The notes under the pieces are model-generated. The model was given only the letters and a program-made list of their open reading frames with translations. It was not told the DNA's origin and did not search any database. A stretch of 64,000 nt of DNA. Source: Isoetes taiwanensis. Its lineage: Eukaryota; Streptophyta; Lycopodiopsida; Isoetales; Isoetaceae. This document shows positions 41,220-52,054 of this stretch, in pieces. Location of the stretch: contig JAJEKV010000001.1 in the NCBI GenBank assembly GCA_021234155.1, positions 24,415,189-24,479,188 of the forward strand, read 5' to 3'. Numbering within the stretch: position 1 is the stretch's first letter; each line of letters opens with the position of its first letter. The position numbers and the translations under genes are program-made.

Positions 41220-42882
41220 TTTTTTGAAGGCAAGATATTTTTATTTTTTTTAATAGTATGTAGTAAATACATTTATTTAAGGCTCCAAAATAGCCAGATA
41301 GCCTAAACGTGTCAACACGGGTGCTCAAAAGCCCAAGTGTGGCGGCAGAAAACAGAACCATTCCAGAAGTTCATCGAAAGCAAATATCCCAATAATACAT
41401 GAAGATGCTGCCACCTAAAAAACCACCCGAAAATACAGGTAGACAAATGTAGAGGCGAAGGGGTGTCTTCCCGCGCGTTAACTTGGCCCCAAAATTCACA
41501 TCTGCAAAAGGATACTACAAGGAGGCAGCTTACTCTTTTCCTGCTGTACTAGGAGATAAGTTGTCTCACTATCTTCTCCAAAAGCCAATGCCTTCTAGAG
41601 GCCTCCCCAAAGGGTGGTCTACTACTTCTGCCTCTACCTTTAGTCACCTGCTTGGGCATCATCCTCATTATACTCAACCAACCATTTAACCGATATAGCA
41701 AGAAGTGAATGCATTTGGTCCTCCCGATCCAAATGCCTCTGGATTTTCCCTTAAGTATGGCCTTCTTTCATAATGCTGCCTCTTGCAACCACACCCTTCT
41801 TCTAGCTGGGATAGAAGTGAGCCAACATGAAAAAACTAAACTCCTTCAAGATACAATATTAGGGCATCCAAAATCTGTTAGAATCAGCACCAAGCAGAAG
41901 CAATGCTGCCACATTCCACCAACGCCTTCCATGACCTCACCAACACCCAAGCTAAGGCAACCTGTTTCTTGTAAGTCGCTTTGCACTCCTTGAGCATCCA
42001 CCGGAAAGTTTCATACAAAGGGACAACACAAGAACTAAGATGCTAAATACAACACAAGTCTGCTCAGCCTCGGAAAATCATTGCAAAATAAAGGTGCCTA
42101 AGATGCCGGCTGAATATGTCTTGAGCACCAATCTCTCAATGATCAGCCTGCAGTCGAGAAGAAACATGCCATACCCCAAGTTCTGGCCAGTGCCTTAGCA
42201 GACAACAGTAGAGAGGCCACACTGCTCAAGTTCGTTGCCTGCTCCAACTAATCCCGATGCCTTAACCTGTCAGCCAAGAAAGAAGCATTTTCTTTTCATG
42301 TTCATAAACTGAAGAAAACTCAACTGGTTACTATGGCACAGACACCTCTCCAAGATAGGAGCTGTAACCCGAAGTACATCAAAGCCCCCAAATTGCAGTG
42401 AGTGCAATAAACTTCCTTGCCTGCAGTGAGTGCAGCCTTTCCTTTCTAACCTGACCTGAACCTGATGAAAGAACTAGCCAAGCAGCCCACAAAAGAGAAG
42501 GATGTAAATCGTACCATAGAACCCCATGTTGGAACTCCTTCAGCAGCATCAACCGAGCAAGAAAGATTGATGCAGAATGGCGACTCCACTAGCTGGTTTG
42601 ATCACAGAAGAACAAGCCAGAAGGCTTTCTGACCTCAGGTCTTGTGCTGGACAGGTATCTTTAGAAGTTTAGGCGAACACCCAAGATGCCTCTGCTACAA
42701 GACTTGAAGCTGCGTCCACCTTCAGTAAATCTGCAAAGAAGCCACCGAATGAAGAAGCCAGTAGCCAGGTTTTCCACTGGCTACTCGTCCAGCAACCAAG
42801 ATGCAAGAAAAGAGTCTCCAAGGGATCGGGCGGCCGCCTGCCGCCGCCCTAGCCGCTCCTAAACCCTAGCATAACTATTCTT
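41220..42882 (-). mobile_element. L1-type retroposon (poly-A, minus strand)
   Basis: The T-run at 41216-41225 is the poly-A of a minus-strand copy whose 3' end reads ..atcttgccttc-A(n), like the 9913-11001 retroposon. A 15-bp target duplication flanks it. The 5' end (near 42882) begins AAGAATAGTTATGCTAGGGTTTAGG and is GC-rich (cggcggcaggcggccgcc). No reverse transcriptase is readable, and short plus-strand frames such as 41483-41689 are not convincing. It could be an internally deleted L1 or a retroposed transcript. Confidence 0.75.
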
Positions 42883-42897
42883 CCTTTTTTGCCTTTT

Positions 42898-43783
42898 ACG
42901 CATGTCGCCTTTTTATTGAATATCAAAATGGTGAAGGCCTGAGGTTTGTTATCATGAATCAAAGCTCTATTCAATATCATAGTTAGGTCAGTTTTTCTTC
43001 CGGTGGTGTAATCTGGTGTCGCCACATCGCATTCGACAAAATTGGCGAAAAGACTTCTAATTAGTTGATGACGTGCACAAACTAGATCCATTAGCATTCT
43101 TTGAAGGCCTAAACAAACCTGAATCCATTTGAGAGAACCCATCACTGATGTATGGCCCAGGGAAGAGATATAACTAGCTATATAATTGCATGAGGCACAT
43201 TCGCCTATTTAATGTGGCTTCAACAAAGGACAAGAATGTATAAAGCAGCTGGGCCTCTAAAAGTGTTTGCCTTATAGAGACTGTTTAAATGCAAGGAATG
43301 CAACACTTACTGGGGCAGCAATTCCTTTACTTGACAAACAATTCCATCATCTGCGTCATATATTTCACTTGCCAGAGTTGCATGGGAACTGACTTCAGGA
43401 TAATCGGTTGAGTTGAGCGAAAGCCGAAGGGCTCTTGCCGGAAATGCTCAGTCGAAGGGCTCTTGCCAGAAAGGAATATGCATAGACAGACTAGACTTGA
43501 ATTCCTCCAGAACCAACCAGCGATGTCCCTCTCAACGAAAACCCTAGCCATGGCCGACGGTGGCCGACGGTAACCGATAACCTAACCCACCTGAAATTTT
43601 CTTGGATTTTCACAGCCATAGACGAAATCCAACGTATGTAAGTGCATCCACGTGGACAAAAGTCCTAGTTGGCAGCAACGTCCGACACTAAAAAAAAAAT
43701 CAACTTGCTTTAAAGTGTCAACTTGTGTTAGTGCAAACGTGCCAAAAATTGGGAAACGCCAAAGCGCTGAATAATTTAGACCC
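42898..43783. other. Flank with a possible small minus-strand gene start
   Basis: A minus frame 43551-43327 begins MARVFVERDIAGWFWRNSSL in reasonable ATG context and contains a short direct repeat (gggctcttgcc[g/a]gaaa twice, 43430-43475). It stays open for 74 codons. A second minus frame, 43145-42849, is of unknown nature. No domain recognised; this may be noise. Confidence 0.25.
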
Positions 43784-43786
43784 TAA
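43784..43786. repeat. Candidate TAA target duplication, left, of the Harbinger region
   Basis: TAA followed by GGGTGA; the right counterpart is TCACCC followed by TAA at 52055-52057. Confidence 0.45.
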
Positions 43787-44365
43787 GGGTGATTTTCCAC
43801 TAAAGTGTCTTACTTTTTAGCTATTACCTTTATGCCATATCAGAAAAGAAAAAAACTTCGGTTTTCTACTACGTCAAATTGGGATAGTCCCATGTTATTC
43901 CGGGGGAAATCTCACAGAACAGAATAAGACTGCAAGATATAACCAATGGGAGACGTTCCTGCCCGTGAAATTTGGAAGCTGCGAAGCCGGATACTCCTTG
44001 CCAAACTGGGCATGTAGTTTCCCTCCACCAAAAATCTGCTATGTTTCTCTTCAGAACTCAATTTTGCCAGCGCCATTGCCATTCTGCATTTATTACGAAT
44101 TTTAAGCTTCCAATTTGAGAATGTTTAATTCAGATTCACATCTATGCTTCAAAATGACATTTTTTTTGGATTGTCCATATTCAATTTATGCATGTAATTT
44201 GAATGATCGTCAATTTGCAACAGATAGAATGCTCTAGTTGAAAGAAGTTAGAAAATACTGTACATTTTAAAGATTTTTCTAGAAAATTTTGCTCTATATA
44301 AGTAGAGTTTTTAATCTTTCTTCTAGTTTTTAATCTTCCTTCTTGCTTTGCTCTTCTTTCCAAAC

Positions 44366-45316
44366 ATGGCCGGATTTGAACCTTATAGCCAGATGTCCCA
44401 ATCAAGCCATTCCTCTTTCGTTCCACTTTCTAAAGGCATTGATGAGAATTCCTCTCCAGACATGCCAAGCATCCAACCAACATCTCCGCTTGCTCACTAT
44501 CCCTACCGTCCTATTAGCCGTCCACATTATCCTTATGTTGTACGTTCGGCCTTTTCAGAAGTGTCTGAAATGTCTGCTCCTCCTCCCGCTGGCATCTTCA
44601 CCTGTCCACCTGTGTTTCAGAACGATGCACCGGTGAAAAAAAGAAGCGTGGTCGTAAACCCAAGATTACTAAAACGCCAGCAGGATATATTGTGAAGGGC
44701 AGGGGCACTAACTGGAAGGATCATTGGGTAGTTACACTTATTCATCTTTGTGGGCAAATGCACGGAGTTTCTGACTAAAGCTGCAGCTGGTAGATAGGGT
44801 GTTGATATTTGGCATAAATTGTACGTGCAATTGGCATCTAAGTGTCCCGATTTGGACAAGGATAGTGAGGCTTGCAGGAAGAAGTGGCAAGCAGTTTATA
44901 AGGAGTACAAGACCGATAAAAATCAGAATAACGTGGAGTGAAACATGCAGGTGGTATGATCTTATAGATCAATACATGAACCAACGGGCACATGTTGTGT
45001 GCTATGCTCATGAAAGTACAGTGATGCTCATACTCCCATGGCAGAAGATTTAGATGAGATTGAAGAACTTGATGTGCCCAGTATAGAAAAAAGAAAAGCA
45101 CCAGAGGAGACGCCAAAGGAATATCCCAAGGAAATAAAAAATGCTGCAGCAGAGGTAGCAAAAGCCGTGAGTGCTATGACTGAATTCAACAAGAAGGCTC
45201 ATGAAGAGTTTAGAATTGGAGAAAAAAAAAACAGCTACGAGGAGGAAAAAATCACGATGTTGAAGGAATTATCTCGTAGCCTTACAGGATTCTTTGAAAA
45301 GCTGTCGAAGGATTAG
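44366..45316 (+). pseudogene. PIF/Harbinger ORF1: Myb/SANT-like DNA-binding protein, broken
   Basis: Starts MAGFEPYSQMSQSS. The first ~110 residues are Ser/Pro/Tyr-rich; stop at 44693. The Myb/SANT-like trihelix region is readable over three frames: TNWKDHWVVTLIHLCGQMHG, GVDIWHKLYVQLASKCPDLD and SEACRKKWQAVYKEYKTDK (note the three Trp). It ends with a Glu/Lys-rich coiled-coil-like C-terminus in the 45038-45316 frame (MAEDLDEIEELDVPS to GFFEKLSKD). In this superfamily ORF1 binds the transposase and element ends and helps nuclear import. At least four frame breaks make it non-functional. Confidence 0.82.
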
Positions 45317-46235
45317 TCCTTTGTTTGTTTGATGAACTCCTATGGATGACATATATGTCCTTCAAGTTGGAATGACTCATTCCATGTTCATTTCTTTCGT
45401 ATTTTGAAGCGAATTGTTTTTCTGAGATTGGAAGCCAATTAAGCGTTGTACTTGTTTTTATGTTGTATTTCAATAAATAAAGTACTAAGCTAAAATATCT
45501 TGTTTGTTTTAACCTTCCTATGTTTAAAACATGTATACAGTTTCTATTTTAGAACTAGATTGCAAATTAGAACTGTCTACATCAGCTGCACTGCTGCCAC
45601 GTGAGTCTTTGAAATAGTTGTTTCTGATTGTCATAAACCTGGTACATGTCTTCTCATAATATTGCTTCTATTAAAGAACTATGGCTGAGGAATACAATTT
45701 CGTGCTTGAGAACCGATTCATGAGCAGATCAGCAACATACTACAAAGAATATTTGCTCACAAAGACCTGTAACAGCTTATAAAGAAGCCTCCCGTGAAAT
45801 GAAAAGCAGCATTTATACAAGATTGTAAATCCAAGTAATCGTGATATGCTGAGACTCGGAAGTAAAAGTTGGGCTATTCATTAATAGTTTCAAAGTGTAT
45901 GATGTTTTCTTATCTCATAATATTTGCAAGGATAAATGGTACCTTCAATCTTCCAGGCAAAAGAGCATGCCATAGCTGTAGGTGAACAAGGAATTCAACA
46001 GATCCTCTAACCATTTCATCTAGAGCATGCCATAGCTGTAGGTGAACAAGCAGTTCAACATGTCCTCTAACCATTTCATCTTCTAAACTCTGTACAAATT
46101 AACAATCAAATGGCTTAAAATGCTGTCCTAAAAGATATTGTGCAAAGAACATCTTATGGTTGAGTGGCAGAGCAATACCAAGATTATGTGAATATATTTA
46201 TATAAACCCATTAGAGCATACCTCCATTACTGAGA
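45317..46235. other. Spacer; 60-bp tandem duplication at 45965-46082
   Basis: The block agagcatgccatagctgtag...ccatttcatct occurs twice in tandem (60-bp period, four differences). No coding assignment. Confidence 0.7.
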
Positions 46236-47245
46236 GCTTCTGAACATCCTAGGAACATCAAGCATATTCTCTTTGGCCATTGCAATACCAACATTATGTG
46301 AACCTGAGATTTGCATGTGAAGTTCCATATGAGCAAATGTCAACTAACAAAAGACAATGGCACAAAGATACCTTTACAGCATATCTCATGAAGCACCTTC
46401 ATTTACGATGTTGTTCAGCATAGGATACCTTTTTAAGGCCATTGAGAGTGCCTTAACAAGAAAAGGAAGGTAGGTTAACTTACCATCCATTTCATTCTGG
46501 AAGATTTTTTCAGCTTTGAAATGGTTCCATGCAGATATTGATTGCATGCGTTATATTTATAAAAAGATAATTTTTCTTTTTTAATGATTTAGAATTCTAG
46601 ACAAAAAAACACGCACATCTTACAGGGATTTTTCTGTCATTATTGGTTGTTTCTACACATGGACCAGTTGCAGTTTCTGAGGTATTGACTGATAACCCTG
46701 GTAATGAGTCACTCAATGCTTGTAGTTCATCTTCCAAACCTTCTTTTGCTGCCATGTATTCCAAAACATCATCTTTGAGTATCCTTCCATTATCACCAGT
46801 TCCTTTAACTTCTGCCAAGTTTATGCCATGCTCCCTTGCCAGGTGATGAACAGAAGGAGTTGCGAGTACCTTTGGCTGTCCAGATGATCCTGTCGGATTA
46901 TTCTCCTCATCAGACAAACCATCAGTTTCTGATTCACTGGAACATGTGGAGCTGCTATTTGCATCATCTAAAACTATCTCTAACAAGGTTTCGCCCACTT
47001 ATTAAATAAAATCAGTGAGAAGTGTAACTGTTTTATAGCAAAAAGACTAAGTACTTCTCAATGACAGAAATTAGTGGAATAAAACAAAGGAACTAAGAAT
47101 GAGAAATATTGCAAGAGTGCCCAGTAAAAATTAACATATTGTAAGTACTTTAATTATATCCCCAGGCATAAAGGTTCTCTACGTATCTCTACCTTGACCA
47201 CTTAAGTGGCAGCTGTTTCATAATCTGAGTGAAATTGTTGATTGT
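46236..47245 (-). pseudogene. BCE2: Branched-chain 2-oxoacid dehydrogenase E2 (acyltransferase) gene fragment
   Basis: On the minus strand, in order: MPGDIIK (end of the lipoyl domain, near 47165), an exon at about 46992-46623 with VGETLLEIVLDD, an acidic Ser/Glu linker and the E3-binding domain (SVHHLAREHGINLAEVKGTG, DNGRILKDDVLEY), ending at a clean donor CCT|GTAAGA. Then comes KLTYLPFLVKALSMALKRYP at about 46480-46390 (catalytic domain), which runs into a stop. Last is GSHNVGIAMA near 46290, after which similarity fades. Intact E2 is a mitochondrial enzyme of Leu/Ile/Val breakdown with a C-terminal HxxxD active site, not seen here. Retained splice sites mean it came from genomic DNA, not mRNA. 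It lies between the two Harbinger genes, so it is either captured or trapped by the element. Confidence 0.85.
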
Positions 47246-48169
47246 TTTCTTATTTGTTGTTCTACCTTTTCAAACTGGATAGTTTGATATTTATCAGTGG
47301 GTTTTAAGATGCTATACGACATGTAATCGATCTTTCTTAAGGCACATGATGATGTTTGGATGATCTTTGAATTATAGATGACTTTAACCATCCTCTACCA
47401 ACAGAAATGACAACATTAACATTTCATTGCTGGGCCGCAGCATCATAATCTAGGTACAGAAAGCATGGTCTCTTTTGTAGTCAGGATAAAATACTATCCA
47501 GATTCAATGTTCAAAATTATATTGATGCACATTTTATTGTGAACGTGAACAGCAAAATACACTGTACAGCAGGTAGTTGACTTCCATAACGCAATTGCCA
47601 AATCATTTATAATTTAGAATGAATCTCCTGTTTCTATATTAGTTCAAGGTATAAAACATGGACATGTGAAATCAATGTTCTTGGTTCTTGTTTCACTGGA
47701 TTCACATTGCTGCAGTATCATATGCAGAAAGGTTTCTTCATCATTTTCAAGTTCTACTAGTTGCATCTTGTCATAGAGGACAAAAACTCCATTGCTCAAG
47801 AATTTTCTGGTTTACTAGGCTTCAATTACTCTATTATAATCAAATAACATTAGGGGATTGCAATAATGTGGTAATGGTTACATTCTCCTAAAGTAGTCCA
47901 AAGTTCTCAAATTATTATCGGTATCTTTTTGAACCATGATGAAAGAAACAATTCTGCATGCCTATCCTGTCCATTCAACAAGAAGTTTAAATGCATAGAC
48001 AATGCATGCATGGTCGTAGGTAGATGCATATCTTTATCTTCAGTTTGACCTATTTGAGCCTGCCATATCATGGCCAGCTTGTTACATAGTCATGCCTGCT
48101 GAGATCATCTCCTCGGTTGCCCATTCTCATGTCTTGTGTTCTAATTTGTCTTCAGGATTTTGTTTCCCA
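47246..48169. other. Spacer upstream of the transposase, no gene recognised
   Basis: AT-rich. It could hide further decayed E2 exons or the transposase 5' region; nothing recognisable. A possible acceptor, tcttcag, lies just before the transposase ATG. Confidence 0.4.
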
Positions 48170-49496
48170 ATGGATCCAAGCACTCGATACAACCTTCTAC
48201 AAATATGCCAAATATTGCAGTCCTTCATAATGTTGGAGATGTTAAGGCCCAGTGAGGCACCACCATCCAAGAGATACATGTATGCATGTGTGCAAGTGCT
48301 CGCGTTGGTACAGAAGATGAATTTTATGACAAGGCAGCAAAGGAGTTGTGGGTGTACAAGCACATAGAAGGATACTACGAAAACATCTTGTCACATAGCC
48401 ACACGGATAGAATGTTCCGTCAGAAGATGAGGGTGTCACGGGCAACTTTTGAATGGTTGTGCATTGTGTTACATCCAGTGCTAGTGGGGAAGAACACACA
48501 CCTAAGATTGGCTTTGCAAGTCCCAAAAAACGTGCTATTGCATTGACTCGCCTTGCAAGTGGTTCAACACTTCCTCCTGTGGTAGCAGAGTTATATGGAG
48601 TCAGCGTCATTACAACTTATAGATATGTTATAGAATTTTGTCAGGCAGTTAAAATAAAGAGGGAAGAATTGCATTGTGGTCTTATTTGGCCTTCCATGAG
48701 TACGTGTAAGAAATATGCAACTGGCTTTGAGGCCAAGCATGGCATTCCCAATGTGATTGGGGCAGTGGTTGGCAGTCACATTCCCATAAAAAGCTCCTAT
48801 AGAGCATGCTCCTGATTATTACAATAGGAAAGGCTTTCACTCCATTCTTCTACAAATCATTGTTGATTCTAGGTGTCTGATATGGGATTACGATGTTGAT
48901 TGGGCGGGAAGTATGCACGATTGGGCTCTATTTCGAAGAACATCGGCTTGCACCATATTTACTCTGGTCAAATGGGCAATTATTGCATATTAGGTGATGC
49001 AGATTACAATGCTAGGAATTGGCTGTTGACACCATATTTGAATGTAGGCCCAGAATTTACCCCAATACAGAATCATTGGAATTTCATTCAATCTAACACT
49101 AGGATGTCCGTGGAGAGGGCATTTGGTATACTAAAAGCTCGTTTTCGTATATTATTGAAGAAAATGGAGATGAGTTTTAAGCATGTTCCTCTAGTTGTAT
49201 CAGCGTGTCTAGTTCTGCATAACTTATGTATTATTCACAATGATGCTTTTGATGAAATTTGGATCAGGGAAGCCCAAAAGGAGTCAAAGGAATGTAGGGA
49301 TAATGCTGCTAGAGATGCTTTACGAGAATTAGGTATGGCTTGCGATGGTGTTGCAAATGCTTCAGATCCTGATATTCAAGAGGAAGTGGTTACACTCAAT
49401 TATCAATTGGAAGATACTGCAAGAAGGGACACATTAGCTAGAGCTTTGTATGAAGTAAACAAATGTGATGGAATTGCAAACATGGAGGAGTTTTGA
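48170..49496 (+). pseudogene. PIF/Harbinger transposase (DDE_Tnp_4 / HARBI1 type), broken
   Basis: Starts MDPSTRYNLLQICQILQSFI. Then, over four frames: YYENILSHSHTDRMFRQKMRVS (the MxxxTF-type region RATFEWL), KRAIALTRLASGSTLPPVVAELYGVS (HTH), and IPNVIGAVVGSHIPIK, where family members have GAIDGTHI, so the first catalytic Asp is Val. The second Asp site is DWAGSMHDW. LGDADYNARNWLLTPY follows. The catalytic Glu is in RMSVERAFGILKARF. Frameshifts near 48515, 48815 and 48950 plus the lost Asp make it inactive. The last 198 codons are an intact frame ending at 49496. Confidence 0.88.
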
Positions 49497-49722
49497 ATTT
49501 AAAGTTGTGTTGTCTTTATGTAAAGTTTTGCTACGTTGAATTAAAATTTAAAGGACATGTCCCATGGCATTGAGTGGAAAATGTAAACTTTTAAGACATG
49601 TCTTATATTATTGGGACATGTCTTATTGGAAAATGTAAACTTTTAAGACATGTCTTATATTATTGGGACATGTCTTATTTGCTAGAATGGAAAAATGATA
49701 AAAATATAAGACGTGTCTTAAA
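49497..49722. repeat. Subterminal repeats: gacatgtcttat series
   Basis: The ~45-bp unit ggaaaatgtaaacttttaagacatgtcttatattattgggacatgtcttat occurs about twice between 49575 and 49680, with further aagac[ag]tgtctta palindromes to 49715. They resemble the sequence at 50778-50850. Typical of transposon subterminal regions that bind transposase. Confidence 0.7.
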
Positions 49723-49796
49723 CACGATGTGGCATCATAAAATGGTGTCATATAATTAGGCCCTTTTTCCACGGCACCTATGTCTTATATTTAGCT

Positions 49797-50212
49797 TAAT
49801 GTGATTGGGCCAGGTGGTCTAAAACAAGGTCTGTTAGGGATCCACAGAGGTTCCAGATTGAAGCAGGTATGGCTCCGCCAAGCATATTGTGACTAAGATC
49901 AACAGACGCCAGTGCTGAAGCATTTCCAAGCTCTTCAGGAATGGAACCAGTTAATATGTTGTCACTGAAATTGAGCTTCTGGAGATGGGTAAGTTTGCCA
50001 ATGTCTTTTGGAATAGAGCCTGTAAGATGTTGAGATGGGAGGCTAAACACCTGCACAACTATGGCAGGATCTAAGACCAAAGAGAGGTTTTTAGAACTCT
50101 CCAGGAGTGAACAGTTAAGGGCAAATCCATTCGTAAGAATCCATGAAACTTCTTGCCACTGGCATACTGGGTTCGACATGTTCCAAGAACTCAGAGCCTG
50201 GCTTTTCTACCC
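49797..50212 (-). pseudogene. LRR receptor-like kinase, N-terminal fragment
   Basis: The minus frame is open from 50212, reading SQALSSWNMSNPVCQW (LRRNT_2 cap with the W...C pair). After a diverged stretch come LRR units HLTGSIPKDIGKLTHLQKLN, NILTGSIPEELGNASALASV and NMLGGAIPASIWNLCGSLTD. The fragment ends abruptly at about 49797, where transposon arm sequence begins. Complete proteins of this class have 20+ LRRs, a transmembrane helix and a cytoplasmic kinase. The second cap Cys is lost (QEVSWI where GVSC is usual). Only the 5' part was kept, in reverse relative to the transposase. Confidence 0.85.
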
Positions 50213-51384
50213 CAAGGAGCATCTCTTCTGATGCAGAAGGGACAGCTTCGAGTTTTTCTCTGAGCCAACTCGGCTGTGCACAGAGCCAACTCCGCTGTGG
50301 GTTCTGAACAGATCAAATCGTGCCTTCTAAACAGAGCCAACAGGTCATCGAATCAACACAAATCGTGCCTCAAGGGCTTCGAGGTCTTCTCTGAACTAAC
50401 TCGGATGTGCACAAATCGTGCCTTCTGAACAGAGCAGGTTTCAGGGCAGAGCCAATAGGCTTTTAGAGCAAGAAGGTACCCGACTGTGCAGCTAATCCAA
50501 AAAAGGATGCCTTGTTCAGAACAGTGAATCAAGCTGTTACCTATTCCAGTTTTGCAAAGTTGCCCTTCGTAAATAGAAAAAATCTTTTGCTGTACCGAAT
50601 CTTTCTTCAGGAGACGAAATTTGTGCGTCCATTTGATGCAGAAAGCTAAGAAAAGTAGAAGGTTTTCATCAATGGTTGTTCATCAGCAACAGCCATCACC
50701 CATCAAGAAATGGTTTCGCGAAAGTGAAATTCTGCCAGTGACAAACATGCAACGGAGTAGTGGAAAACCAGATTTTATGAGACATGTCTTATATTACGAG
50801 CTACTTCTTATAATGGAGCCGTGGAAAAGTATTTTTTTTAAGACATGTCGCAAGAATGACATGGCACCTTAAATGCTGTCTTATAATTACAAGAAATTTT
50901 ATGCTGTCTTATAATTACAAGAAATTTATCGCGGCGGCCTTGGCCGCCGCGAACATTTCTCTTTTTCAAAACTGTGCAGTTGGACCCCAGTTATCTCTTC
51001 TGCAATGGCCAAGTGATTCTAGATTGATGTGAAGCAACTTCGTAAGATCTTACATTCTAACTCTAATTTAGAAATTACAAAATGGGAGAATATTTACCTT
51101 GCATGCAATTAGTGAAGCAGAAGAGAAGCGCTCACAATAGCTCTTCAAGTGCTCTCAATGCGTCGAGACAATAAGAAGGCCTTCTATTTATAAGATGGAG
51201 TTTTGTTGGATGATCGACACACATGACTAATCTAGGGCTATATTTATGCCAAGTGCCTATATCACAACTCACATGTAATCATTAATATCATTCGATATAT
51301 ATTTCATATCCATAATTATCCTAAAATGGATATCATTAAGATTCTATATATATTGGGATTGATATCTTCTAACAAATTTGCCAA
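50213..51384. other. Upstream part of the captured segment; two repeats
   Basis: At 50250-50460, several copies of gagccaactcggctgtgcaca / acaaatcgtgccttctgaacagagc alternate as imperfect direct repeats. A 28-bp duplication (atgctgtcttataattacaagaaattt twice) lies at about 50873-50928, followed by the palindrome cgcggcggccttggccgccgcg (50932-50953). No gene is recognised. Confidence 0.55.
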
Positions 51385-51800
51385 TGGCCGCAATAAATGC
51401 AAAGTGCACACATGTCGTCTTTTGATAATTCGCAATAAATGCAAAAGCGTATTAATGGCCTATAATAAATGCAAAGTGCACACATGTCGCGGCTTTGATA
51501 ATTATAATAAATGCAAAGCGTATTAATGGCCGCAATAAATGCAAAGCGTATTAATAGCCATGAATAAATGCAAAAAGTGCACACATGTCATGCTTTGATA
51601 ATTCGCAATAAATGCAAAGCGTATTAATGGCCGCAATAAATGCCAAATGTATTAATGGCTACAATAAATGCAAAGTGCACACATGTCGTGCTTTGATAAT
51701 TCGCAATAAATTCAAAGCGTATTAATGGCCATAAAAAAATGCAAAGTGTATTAATGGCCGAAATAAATGCAAAGTGCACAAATCTGCCATAAATGCGATG
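51385..51800. repeat. Minisatellite, ~70-bp units built on aataaatgcaaag
   Basis: The higher-order unit is aataaatgcaaagtgcacacatgtcgtgctttgataattcg plus one or two aataaatgcaaagcgtattaatggcc subunits. About four full units and more than ten aataaatgcaaa subunits are present. Frames on both strands stay open by chance of composition. Confidence 0.88.
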
Positions 51801-52054
51801 AATGCAACGTGTCATTCTATGGTAATGCTCATATCTTCCTCTGCCATAAATGCTCATAAATGCCTCAAATCTGAAATTAATGCCATAAATGCCTCAATGC
51901 AACATGTCATGCTCTCCTAATTTGTAAGGAAGAAATTACGTGCGAACACAAAAATGTATTGCCTTATACTTATAATAGGAAGGATAAAGACAACCATATT
52001 TTAAGCCAACCATGGAAAAGGGGCCTTATATGACAGTCCTAAAATGTGTCACCC

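Larger units (their letters stand above)
43787..52054 (+). mobile_element. PIF/Harbinger element relic with embedded host-gene pieces
   Basis: Contains both genes of the superfamily in the same orientation (Myb/SANT-like partner and DDE transposase). The proposed ends are GGGTGA/TCACCC with TAA duplications. The inverted match beyond six bases is weak, so these limits are a proposal. An internal inverted repeat at 49723-49778 and 52008-52054 instead suggests that the right part is a separate Pack-type element. Embedded are minus-strand pieces of a branched-chain dehydrogenase E2 gene (46.2-47.2 kb) and an LRR receptor kinase (49.8-50.2 kb). Confidence 0.55.
49723..52054. mobile_element. Pack-type (gene-carrying) Tourist/PIF-like segment bounded by ~47-bp inverted repeats
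   Basis: The left arm at 49723-49778 (tgtcatataattaggccctttttccacgg) and the right arm at 52008-52054 (ccatggaaaaggggccttatatgacag, inverted) match at roughly three quarters of positions. TAA follows the right arm; the left terminus is eroded. Between them are an LRR receptor-kinase 5' fragment, a second partial inverted arm at 50805-50880 and a tandem array at 51.4-51.8 kb. Confidence 0.5.

Noticed and set aside
51385-51800. CRISPR-like array
   Set aside because: Units vary in length and have no unique spacers; it is a plant minisatellite.
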